A stretch of DNA of 16,157 bases from Acidobacteriota bacterium (GTDB lineage Bacteria > Acidobacteriota > Aminicenantia > UBA2199): NCBI GenBank assembly GCA_021817755.1, contig JAKAGC010000016.1, forward strand, positions 1 to 16,157, written 5' to 3'. The first letter of the stretch is position 1. Every line of letters starts with the position of its first letter. The position numbers and the translations under genes are program-made. Under the pieces are notes generated by a model. The model made no database searches and was not told the DNA's origin. It worked only from the letters and a program-made list of their open reading frames with translations. This document shows, piece by piece, positions 7,826 to 14,607 of this stretch.

Positions 7826-8632
7826 TTAATACTCGTGTTCTCTTTTCCATTGGCGGTATCTTTTCATATATTCTTCAGCCGCACGGAGATGGTCCATAGA
7901 TAATGCTTTAGCAAGTGAAACAATAAAATATCTCAAATCTCCGGCTTCCTGAAATTTTTCAAATTGTTCCATTTCAAGTGCAATAAGATCTCGTTCAGCA
8001 ATACCGGTTTGAGATGCCAGATCATTTATACTTAAACCTTTTTTTTCTCTTACCATTTGGAAAACCAAACCGTTAACCGGAAGATTTTCAAGGGAATGGG
8101 TTCCATTCTCTTTGGGAGGTTCTGGAATTGATTTTATTTCAATAGGAGTTTCAATAGTAGCAGGTGGTGTTATATATTCGACATGATTTTCTGATTCTTC
8201 TTCATTGCTTAAAGTGATAACGGGTTCAATTTCTTTTTCCGGTTCAATTTCATTCGTTTGTTCTATTGATATAGGAATATGATCTTCTAGAGAAACACGT
8301 TCTTCCCAGTCTGTTTCCGGAACATATTCGACTAATGTATCTTCTATTTCGATATTTACATTTTCAGGACTTCCTAAAAGTTCCTCTTCTTGGGATTCAG
8401 CTTTAAAATGGTCATTAAGGAAATGAAACGCATCTTCTAATTTTTGTAAAATTAAGATGCGTTCATTATCGTCCAATTCATCATCCAGGGGATCAAGAAC
8501 GATAGAATCAGATGTATAAAAAGTTTCCAACTTATGATACGCTCGGTAAATTTCATCCGGGGTAGGGTGTGAATCCGGATCCAAATCCAGAATATCAAGG
8601 TATTTCTTTAGAGTGTCGGTATTAAATTCCAT
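7826..8632 (-). CDS. J-like domain plus RodZ-type helix-turn-helix protein
   Basis: A 268-residue cytoplasmic protein in three parts. Residues 8-76 look like a degenerate J domain: DLDPDSHPTPDEIYRAYHKL resembles helices I-II, and LEDAFHFLND resembles the end of helix III. The HPD tripeptide expected before helix III reads Thr40-Ser41-Asp42, so Hsp70 stimulation is unlikely. Residues 80-180 are an acidic, low-complexity linker. Residues 188-250 form an HTH_25/RodZ-like domain (VREKKGLSINDLASQTGIAE). Unlike RodZ there is no membrane segment. The ATG overlaps the end of the upstream MinD-type gene by 11 nt, which implies translational coupling and a shared function. It may be a partner or adaptor of that ATPase, or a DNA-binding regulator. 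Domain calls are from pattern recognition only. Confidence 0.65.
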   Translation of the reverse strand: MEFNTDTLKKYLDILDLDPDSHPTPDEIYRAYHKLETFYTSDSIVLDPLDDELDDNERILILQKLEDAFHFLNDHFKAESQEEELLGSPENVNIEIEDTLVEYVPETDWEERVSLEDHIPISIEQTNEIEPEKEIEPVITLSNEEESENHVEYITPPATIETPIEIKSIPEPPKENGTHSLENLPVNGLVFQMVREKKGLSINDLASQTGIAERDLIALEMEQFEKFQEAGDLRYFIVSLAKALSMDHLRAAEEYMKRYRQWKREHEY

Positions 8633-9548
8633 TGTGAACCTGTGATAAGTTTAATTGTTTATTCTCCATTAAATTTTGAACTATACTACCGATTTCCAGA
8701 GCAGTTGACACAGAAGGTGAAAATTGTTTGAATGAATTAGTATCCTTTACGAATTTCCAGAAAAATTCATTATAACGGATATATCCCAGATATTTTGCGT
8801 CAAGTTCAAAATATTGTTGTAAAATGCTCTTTGTTGCAAATCCTGTTTCGATGTGCTGTTCATTTTTTACCTGGTTAACAATTATATAAAGAGTGAAATC
8901 CGCAAGCGATTTTTCAACAAGTGTACGGATTTCCGGAGAGATATTTTTAACATATAAAATTAATTCCTTTATATTTCGTATTTCTTTCCGGTTTCGTTCT
9001 TCCCATGCTTTACGGGCGATATCTCTTAACCCATAATCGCCTAAAAGTCGATTCACTTTACGAAAAAGGACTTTTTTTATAAAAAGGTACAAATTGTCCA
9101 GGGAAGTTTCTTCAGGTAGAATAACAGCAATCATTCGATCCGCTACTAAAAATGAATCAATCGTGTCATGATTTGACCCGGCTCCCAGGTCGATCAGAAC
9201 ATAATCGGAAGAAATATTTCGTATGTGCCTGTAAAGCTTTAGCTTTTGGGCATATTTCACTCCGGTTGTATCCAAAGAACGCACATCTCCGGTAATAAAT
9301 CTTAAATTGGGTACATCAGTATTTTTAATGATATCACTTAACGGAGTTTTACTTTCGAAAAAATCCGTTAGTGAATGTTTTGGTTTTTTCATTCTTAAAA
9401 ATGTATGAAGGTTAGCTCCACCCAGATCTGCATCGATCAATGTAACCCGTTTCCCTTGTTGGGCCAGATTCATACCTATGCTGCTGGTAACAAAACTTTT
9501 TCCAGTACCACCTTTACCGCCTCCAATGGCCCAGATTTCAGATTTCAT
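8622..9548 (-). CDS. MinD/ParA-family ATPase (FleN/FlhG-like)
   Basis: A 308-residue deviant-Walker ATPase of the SIMIBI class. Residues 9-18 read GGGKGGTGKS, with the signature Lys12 and P-loop Lys17. DADLGGANLH (39-48) is the switch I/A' motif and VLIDLGAG (117-124) is Walker B. Such proteins dimerise on ATP and position flagella, chromosomes, septa or other polar structures. The segment from about 155 to 230 is longer and more basic than in MinD. The C-terminus does not look like a clear MinD membrane-targeting helix. No flagellar gene is present, so the cargo is not evident. It is the first gene of a two-gene operon with the J-like/HTH protein, with an 11-nt overlap. AGAGG lies about 10 nt upstream of the ATG. 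The family is certain; the specific role is not. Confidence 0.82.
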   Translation of the reverse strand: MKSEIWAIGGGKGGTGKSFVTSSIGMNLAQQGKRVTLIDADLGGANLHTFLRMKKPKHSLTDFFESKTPLSDIIKNTDVPNLRFITGDVRSLDTTGVKYAQKLKLYRHIRNISSDYVLIDLGAGSNHDTIDSFLVADRMIAVILPEETSLDNLYLFIKKVLFRKVNRLLGDYGLRDIARKAWEERNRKEIRNIKELILYVKNISPEIRTLVEKSLADFTLYIIVNQVKNEQHIETGFATKSILQQYFELDAKYLGYIRYNEFFWKFVKDTNSFKQFSPSVSTALEIGSIVQNLMENKQLNLSQVHNGI

Positions 9549-9603
9549 TCTACTTGAACCTCTACTGATAAATTTGAATTATTAACGTTTAAAGCAATAT
9601 TCT

Positions 9604-9632
9604 ATTTTGACAGAAATTGATTTCTATGTCAA
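9604..9632 (-). promoter_or_regulatory. Promoter of the MinD-type operon with an overlapping dyad
   Basis: On the minus strand a perfect TTGACA (9627-9632), a 17-bp spacer and CAAAAT (9604-9609). A dyad fills the same DNA on the plus strand (9608-9631): TGACA-GAAAT, two bases, ATTTC-ta-TGTCA. A protein bound there would cover both promoter boxes, so this could be an operator. The leader is about 50 nt. Confidence 0.55.
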
Positions 9633-9645
9633 CCTTTTTTTATCG

Positions 9646-10722
9646 TTATTCAGCCGATAAACGCAGGATTTCAACAAGTGCTGCGGCAGCTTTTTCCATA
9701 TCCACAACATTTATATTTTCTTCGCAGGAGTGTTCGAGGTGTGCTCCAATACCGATTACTGCCATTTCTATACCCTTATTGTTATAGATAGAGGCATCCG
9801 TGAATCCGGTAATTAGAGTTGTTTTGGCATCAACGCCAACAGATTTAAATGCCTTTTTTGCAATATTTACTGTCCAGGAATTAGCAGGAATATTAACAGC
9901 CTGACAGAGATTATTAACTGTAATATTTAAAGAAGCTCCTACTGAAGCTACTTGATCCCTGATAGTTTTTTCCATCCCAGTTGCTACTTGCTCCGCTTTT
10001 GCATGGTTCAAGCTTCTGCACTCAGCCATAAAACTGGCATGTTCCGGTACTCCATTTCGAATGATTCCTCCTTTAATAACGCCAACATTAGCAGTTGTTT
10101 CATTATCAATGCGTCCCAGTTTCAATGCGGCGATTGCTTTAGCTGCTGCCCAAATTGCATTAATTCCTTTTTCCGGTTCCATACCAGCGTGGGCTGCTTT
10201 ACCTTTTATTTCAACATCGATGGCATAATAGGAAGGTCCTCCGATTACAATTGAATTTAGTTCGTCATTATCAAGTAAGAATCCTTTCTTGGCTGTGATA
10301 CGACTGTAATCCATGTTTTTTACTCCCAATAATCCGACTTCTTCTTGACGGCTGATGGCAATTTCCACCGGTGGATGTATGGGAGCAATTCGCAGTGCTT
10401 CCATCATTTCGGCTATACCAGCTTTATCATCAGCGCCCAGAATAGTCTCTCCCTGGGAGCGAATAACTCCATCCTCAAGGATAGGAATAATTCCTTTTCC
10501 TGGTTTTACTGTATCTGCATGACAAGATAACAGGATCGGTTCTTTACCTGAACATCCTTTGGCAGGAAGGAATCCAATAAGATTCCCATAGCTATCTTTT
10601 TTTGAGTCAATGCCTATCTTTTTAAATTCAGTCATCAGGTATTCAATAAAAGTCGCTTCCTCACCCGATTCACTATCGATACTAACCATTTCCATAAATT
10701 GCTTGATCATTTGCTCCGACAT
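9646..10722 (-). CDS. M20-family dizinc peptidase, PepT-like
   Basis: A 358-residue cytoplasmic metallopeptidase of the M20 family, most like the PepT-like group (aminotripeptidase relatives such as YqjE). Catalytic and zinc positions are all present: His68 and Asp70 in SCHADTV, bridging Asp98 in GADDKAG, general base Glu127 and ligand Glu128 in QEEVG, Asp151 in LDNDE, and His331 in LEHSCEEN. The inserted dimerisation domain spans about 165-275 and contains KGKAAHAGMEPEKGINAI. Length is typical, with no signal peptide. AAGGAG lies about 9 nt upstream of the ATG. It probably releases amino acids from small peptides. No terminator is seen between it and the MinD-type operon 97 bases downstream, so read-through is possible. 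A carboxypeptidase or acetylornithine-deacetylase role is less likely. Confidence 0.85.
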   Translation of the reverse strand: MSEQMIKQFMEMVSIDSESGEEATFIEYLMTEFKKIGIDSKKDSYGNLIGFLPAKGCSGKEPILLSCHADTVKPGKGIIPILEDGVIRSQGETILGADDKAGIAEMMEALRIAPIHPPVEIAISRQEEVGLLGVKNMDYSRITAKKGFLLDNDELNSIVIGGPSYYAIDVEIKGKAAHAGMEPEKGINAIWAAAKAIAALKLGRIDNETTANVGVIKGGIIRNGVPEHASFMAECRSLNHAKAEQVATGMEKTIRDQVASVGASLNITVNNLCQAVNIPANSWTVNIAKKAFKSVGVDAKTTLITGFTDASIYNNKGIEMAVIGIGAHLEHSCEENINVVDMEKAAAALVEILRLSAE

Positions 10723-10758
10723 GGTAAATTACTCCTTTTTTATTAAATTGAAGGGTTC

Positions 10759-10785
10759 ATTATAATTCCACTAATATTATATCAA
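10759..10785 (-). promoter_or_regulatory. Possible promoter for the M20 peptidase gene
   Basis: On the minus strand TTGATA (10780-10785) and TATAAT (10759-10764) are separated by only 15 bp. A second TATAAT (10776-10781) overlaps the -35 candidate. One of the two -10 boxes is probably real, but the -35 is uncertain. Confidence 0.35.
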
Positions 10786-10841
10786 TTTTCTTTTTTTATT
10801 TAAACCCGATTATGGAAAATCTGGAATAAAACAATAAGATT

Positions 10842-11606
10842 TCATGTTGGATCGTTAAAATAGGTATCCATGATTTTCTGAAATCGCCATTCGCAGAGTT
10901 GTTTGAATCGGTTCATAATGTTGCATGTAACACGATTATGAATGCATTGCCAGGTTTTATCAATTATTCGATTCATAGCCAGTTCTTTTTTTCCATAAAA
11001 ATTAAAACTAACCACCAGGAACAATTGGGTATCCTCTTTCTCTCCCTGTGATGAAATTGGAGAACGTACATACATAGAAAAGATTCCTATAGGGTAACCA
11101 CCGGAACAGTTATATAATAAAAAACGCGCATTATCCATATGATGGTAATCAGGTAACCGTTGAATCCGGATTGCATTTAAACGAAAAAGAGGAATATATT
11201 TTAATCCGAAGAAACTATTTTTTAATCCGAAAGGATATTTCTTTTTCCCAAGAAGAAAGATGTCTATCTGTTCCAATTTTCCACCAATTCGTTCAACTGT
11301 GGCAATATGATTGGGCCAGCAAGTGGAATCTCCATTCCAATGGGAAAGTTCTTCGAATACATATTTCAATGGCGCGTTTATCCCAATTTTATGGATGTTT
11401 AAAACAGAAAAATCAAGAACATCCTGACCTAATCTTTGTAAAATTCGTTTTGTATAATTTTCTTTCTCTTCATCAGTTTTGAATTTTATAAGTGTCTTGA
11501 TACAGGGTTTATTGAAGAAAAATTTGAAAACATCTGAAATTACACCTCTGCTTTTTGGGGGAGGCTGAACGCAAATCGAATTATTTACGTCATTTCTACT
11601 CTTCAT
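10842..11606 (-). CDS. Uncharacterised protein, possibly SRPBCC/polyketide-cyclase-like
   Basis: I do not recognise this 254-residue protein. It has no signal peptide or transmembrane segment. Residues 66-118 (SVLNIHKIGINAPLKYVFEE, then HWNGDSTCWPNHIATVERIGG) have the look of an SRPBCC or START-like ligand-binding fold: a first strand, a short helical lid, then a WP-containing turn. The long amphipathic segment at 206-248, with CIHNRVTCNIMNRFKQLCEW, could be its C-terminal helix. Residues 1-60 are basic and may be a separate helical part. Cysteines are fairly frequent (35, 96, 167, 221, 228, 238). It diverges from the ATP-grasp/decarboxylase/flavoprotein genes, sharing about 150 bp of control region, so a role in the same pathway is plausible. 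The fold call is tentative. Confidence 0.55.
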   Translation of the reverse strand: MKSRNDVNNSICVQPPPKSRGVISDVFKFFFNKPCIKTLIKFKTDEEKENYTKRILQRLGQDVLDFSVLNIHKIGINAPLKYVFEELSHWNGDSTCWPNHIATVERIGGKLEQIDIFLLGKKKYPFGLKNSFFGLKYIPLFRLNAIRIQRLPDYHHMDNARFLLYNCSGGYPIGIFSMYVRSPISSQGEKEDTQLFLVVSFNFYGKKELAMNRIIDKTWQCIHNRVTCNIMNRFKQLCEWRFQKIMDTYFNDPT

Positions 11607-11624
11607 ATTTTATCGACCTTCATC

Positions 11625-11654
11625 ATTATCTCATACCCTTGGAATTAATTTCAA
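11625..11654 (-). promoter_or_regulatory. Possible promoter for the SRPBCC-like gene
   Basis: On the minus strand TTGAAA (11649-11654), an 18-bp spacer and GATAAT (11625-11630), preceded by TGA as in an extended -10. The predicted start near 11618 leaves a very short leader that only just includes the GAAGG ribosome site. Confidence 0.4.
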
Positions 11655-11685
11655 GAAAATAGTAAATCTCATATTTCTTTTTTTA

Positions 11686-11714
11686 TTGAGTTCATACTTA
11701 TTTTGAAGTATAAT
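11686..11714 (+). promoter_or_regulatory. Promoter of the ATP-grasp/decarboxylase operon; decides the start codon
   Basis: TTGAGT (11686-11691), a 17-bp spacer and a perfect TATAAT (11709-11714). Transcription should start near 11721. The in-frame TTG at 11703 would then lie upstream of the transcript, so the ATG at 11760 is preferred as the start of the ATP-grasp gene, with a leader of about 40 nt that lacks a clear ribosome site. Confidence 0.65.
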
Positions 11715-11759
11715 GCACTTCTAAAAACCAAGAATTATTCGTATAAATATAGTAATAAA

Positions 11760-13103
11760 ATGAAAATTATTCAGGAAAATAACTCAAGCAGTATTATTAT
11801 CTTTTTAGCTTATGAGGTCGGGCGGAGCGAATTGATTGCTTTTCTAAAAAGTATGGAAAAGGAAAATTTGCAGCATAGATTATTGATTGTTACACCGCCA
11901 GATTTATTTGATATATTTAAAGAGCTAAAAAATCTATGTATTGTTAACGATTTCAGATCACTTGATTCATTAATCGCGGCAATTGAATATCTGGTTCGTG
12001 AACGAAACCTTACTGTTACAGATCTAATGGCAATCGATGAGGAAGAACAATTTTCCATTTCAAGAAGAATTGCTGAACATTTCCAGTTAAAATTTTACTC
12101 ATTGAAAACTTGTGCTATTGCATCCAATAAATTTCTTCAAAAAACGATTTTTGCCCAAAATAATATTCCAACGGGACATTTCACCCTTATTTCTGAATTA
12201 AATGAAAAACATATCAATGTAATTGGATTTCCCAATATATTAAAAGTTTTATCAGGAAATGGAAGTGCGTATCTTTTTAAAAATGATAATCTCGAACAGT
12301 TGCAGACTCATTTTGAAATTTTAAAAAAATCAGTTAAAGATGTTGATTCTGACAGCCGATTCCGTGAACAACAGATTGATCTGGGAGAATATAAGATTAT
12401 ACTTAATCCTAAAAATCAATTCCTTCTCGAAGAATACATTGGCGGAGAAGAATATAGTTGTGATTTTATTGTAGATAAAGGTCATGTTCGCATTATCAGA
12501 GTTGTAAAAAAATACCGTGGCCCTTTCTTAGGATTCTTTTCAGGATATTTATTACTTCGCGAAGAAGATCTTGCCCCCAATCATATTGATTTGAATGATC
12601 TCGAAGCTATCTGCCTTCGGATTACAAATTCTTTTGAAATTGAATCAGGGGTATGTATGGTTGATTTTAAAATGAATCAGGGGAAATTCAAATTGATTGA
12701 GTCTTCGATTCGTCCCGGACTTAGTGCATTCAACCATCTGATGTATGAAATTTTTGGATACACTTCTCTTGCTCTCATGGCTAAACAGAAGATGGGCATT
12801 GAGATTGAAACTCTTTTTCCCAGGGAGAATGGAGCGATTATCTATCTTTATGCGGATAAGAATACGATTTTGGATGAGCCTGATATTACATCTCTTGAAC
12901 AATTTCGTTCTGAATATAACATATTGCATATCCACAAGTTCGAAAGTTCCGGATTACCTGTTACTGATAATCTTTGTGATCGTTCAGGATATCTCATCGG
13001 ATATGTAATGATAAAGAATCCTAATTCCGGACAAATTCCCGAATTGGCAGATTTGTTTAATCGAAATTTGAAATTTATTCCTCGGAGTAAAAAAAATGGA
13101 TAA
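11760..13103 (+). CDS. ATP-grasp carboxylate-amine ligase family protein
   Basis: A 447-residue ATP-grasp protein from the ATG at 11760; the frame stays open 5' to a TTG at 11703, upstream of the predicted transcript start. Such enzymes activate a carboxylate as acyl phosphate and join it to an amine or thiol. Order: N-terminal Rossmann-like part (1-115, with SIIIFLAYEVGRSE), ATP-binding Lys162 in ILKVLSGNGS, the ATP-clamp LLEEYIGGEEYSCDFIV (222-238), and VDFKM (301-305) leading to LIESSIRPG (312-320). The last motif normally reads E-x-N-x-R; here the metal-binding Asn is Ser316. A C-terminal lobe (about 355-440) resembles that of BacD/carbamoyl-phosphate-synthetase-like ligases. The gene overlaps the decarboxylase gene by 8 nt, so the two are co-translated. 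Substrates are unknown. Confidence 0.8.
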   Translation: MKIIQENNSSSIIIFLAYEVGRSELIAFLKSMEKENLQHRLLIVTPPDLFDIFKELKNLCIVNDFRSLDSLIAAIEYLVRERNLTVTDLMAIDEEEQFSISRRIAEHFQLKFYSLKTCAIASNKFLQKTIFAQNNIPTGHFTLISELNEKHINVIGFPNILKVLSGNGSAYLFKNDNLEQLQTHFEILKKSVKDVDSDSRFREQQIDLGEYKIILNPKNQFLLEEYIGGEEYSCDFIVDKGHVRIIRVVKKYRGPFLGFFSGYLLLREEDLAPNHIDLNDLEAICLRITNSFEIESGVCMVDFKMNQGKFKLIESSIRPGLSAFNHLMYEIFGYTSLALMAKQKMGIEIETLFPRENGAIIYLYADKNTILDEPDITSLEQFRSEYNILHIHKFESSGLPVTDNLCDRSGYLIGYVMIKNPNSGQIPELADLFNRNLKFIPRSKKNG

Positions 13104-14505
13104 AATTATGCATGAACTTGAAGAAATATTAAAGGAGCCGATTGAGAATACTCCTCCGTCTTTTTTTATGGATTCTCTATGCTCTTTGGATCGGAATATT
13201 TTATTAAAAAGCGTCCGTGAGTTTGGAACGCCACAATATATTCTGGATAGGGAACAATTACAGCAAAGGGCATTATATTTTTCACGTATGATGCGGCAAT
13301 ATATCCCAAACAGTGATTTTTTTTATGCGTTCAAATGTAATGATTTACCTTATCTTATTGCCGGTTTAAAGGAAGTTGGATTCTTTGCCGATGTTGCAGG
13401 GATTTTTGAACTGCAATTAGCTTTGGAATTGGGATTCGAGAAGATTGTTTTTAGTAGCCCAGGAAAGAGTATCTCTGAGCTAAAGTTAGCAATTAAACAC
13501 AAAAATCGTGTTGTGATAAATGTTGATAATTTTGATGAATTGATTCGTATTAAGGAAATTGCTGGGACTAAAAAAATGAAAGAGAAAATTCCTTTAGGTT
13601 TCCGTCTAAATAGTGAACCATTTTTAAAAGGAGAATGGAGTAAATTTGGTTTTGAGCTTGAAGAGTTAGCGAAAGCTGTTAAACTTGTTAATAATTCCCC
13701 CAATCTCGAATGGGTGGGGCTACATTTTCATTGCAGTTGGAATAAAACTCCCTGGAAATATATTGAAAATATAAAAAATATAGGCACTTTTCTGTCTCGA
13801 AATTTTTCAGCAGAGGCACTAAAAAAGCTCCGATTCTTTGATATTGGGGGAGGCTATTACCCTGAAAAACAGGCGGTAATTAATAAAATACAGGATAAAG
13901 GAATTCTTTTGGATACAATTGGTGCCAGGAGAGGAAATAAAAACCAACCATTCGAAGAAATAAAATTTGATCCCTATGGCTTTTCAGTTACTCAGGTTGA
14001 ACCTCTGGAAAATTTTGCAAAAGGAATTTCTGAAGCATTGAAAGAGTCTATCTTTTCTTTAAATCCTGAAATAAATATTTATTTTGAACCAGGGAGATTT
14101 ATCGTTTCATTTGCTACTCATATACTTCTGGAAGTAATAGCTGTAAAGAAAAATTGTGTAATTGCAGATGGTGGGATTCACATGCTTGGGGATTATAAGT
14201 TCCAGGAATATTCATTCGCTCCTATTGTTAATCTAAGTCGGTTTTCTACGGATTTCCACCGAAAAATAATATATGGTCCATTGTGTGATCCCAATGATTT
14301 ATGGGGGCATTCATATTATGGTGAAGAAATTCGGAAAGGCGACATACTTGCCGTTCTTTTTCAGGGAGCATATACGTATTGTACTGCCTGGCGGTTCATA
14401 AAACCTATTCCGCCGTACATTGCCTTTTCAGGTGGTAAACTAATTCTGGCAAAGCCCGAAGAAGATTTCAGTCAACGTTATCCTGGTTTGATAAGTATTG
14501 AATAG
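13096..14505 (+). CDS. Fold-type III PLP-dependent decarboxylase (DAP/ornithine decarboxylase-like)
   Basis: A 469-residue alanine-racemase-fold decarboxylase related to diaminopimelate, ornithine and carboxynorspermidine decarboxylases. PLP Lys80 is in YAFKCN. His212 in GLHFHCSW stacks on the cofactor. The phosphate loop is IGGGYYP (250-256), followed by EPGRFIV (331-337), catalytic Cys397-Asp398 in GPLCDPND, and GAYTYC with Tyr426. About 40 extra N-terminal residues precede the barrel. The insertion around 255-300 (between GGG and EPGR) is longer than in lysA products. All catalytic residues are intact, so an active enzyme is expected. No lysine or polyamine gene is adjacent; pairing with an ATP-grasp ligase suggests a dedicated amino-acid or conjugate substrate. 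GGAG lies 9 nt before the ATG, inside the ligase gene. Confidence 0.85.
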   Translation: MDKIMHELEEILKEPIENTPPSFFMDSLCSLDRNILLKSVREFGTPQYILDREQLQQRALYFSRMMRQYIPNSDFFYAFKCNDLPYLIAGLKEVGFFADVAGIFELQLALELGFEKIVFSSPGKSISELKLAIKHKNRVVINVDNFDELIRIKEIAGTKKMKEKIPLGFRLNSEPFLKGEWSKFGFELEELAKAVKLVNNSPNLEWVGLHFHCSWNKTPWKYIENIKNIGTFLSRNFSAEALKKLRFFDIGGGYYPEKQAVINKIQDKGILLDTIGARRGNKNQPFEEIKFDPYGFSVTQVEPLENFAKGISEALKESIFSLNPEINIYFEPGRFIVSFATHILLEVIAVKKNCVIADGGIHMLGDYKFQEYSFAPIVNLSRFSTDFHRKIIYGPLCDPNDLWGHSYYGEEIRKGDILAVLFQGAYTYCTAWRFIKPIPPYIAFSGGKLILAKPEEDFSQRYPGLISIE

Positions 14506-14607
14506 CGTGGAAATATTTTAAAATAGTAGTCCGGTTTTTTTTTAATAGAAGGGCAATATTCGAAGAAAAAGATTTTTTAACCGATATATAATATATTGGA
14601 TGGGTAA
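14506..14607 (+). promoter_or_regulatory. AT-rich gap before the flavoprotein gene with a possible -10 box
   Basis: This 102-base stretch holds a TATAAT (14587-14592) without a convincing -35 and a CGGTT/AACCG inverted pair (14532-14536 and 14579-14583). No clear terminator separates the decarboxylase and flavoprotein genes. Whether the flavoprotein is read from the upstream operon or from its own promoter cannot be decided here. Confidence 0.25.

Noticed and set aside
9608..9641. Hairpin plus T-run as a plus-strand terminator
   Set aside because: The dyad is followed by CC and then T residues on the plus strand, but there is no plus-strand gene upstream. It coincides with a strong minus-strand promoter, so an operator is the better reading.
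9952..10254. Open frame of 100 codons on the plus strand
   Set aside because: Antisense to the M20 peptidase gene, Ser/Phe/Cys-rich shadow sequence with no initiation signals.
11703..11759. 5' extension of the ATP-grasp gene from a TTG codon (19 more residues)
   Set aside because: The TTG lies upstream of the -10 box TATAAT (11709-11714), so it would not be in the transcript. The extra residues are lysine/tyrosine-rich with no domain character.
13350..13703. Open frame of 117 codons on the minus strand
   Set aside because: It lies wholly antisense to the decarboxylase gene, lacks a ribosome site and gives low-complexity sequence without a recognisable domain.
13096..14505. Decarboxylase as lysA of lysine biosynthesis
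   Set aside because: Extended N-terminus, long insertion between GGG and EPGR, and ligase/flavoprotein neighbours instead of dap genes. A LysA role cannot be fully excluded without phylogeny.
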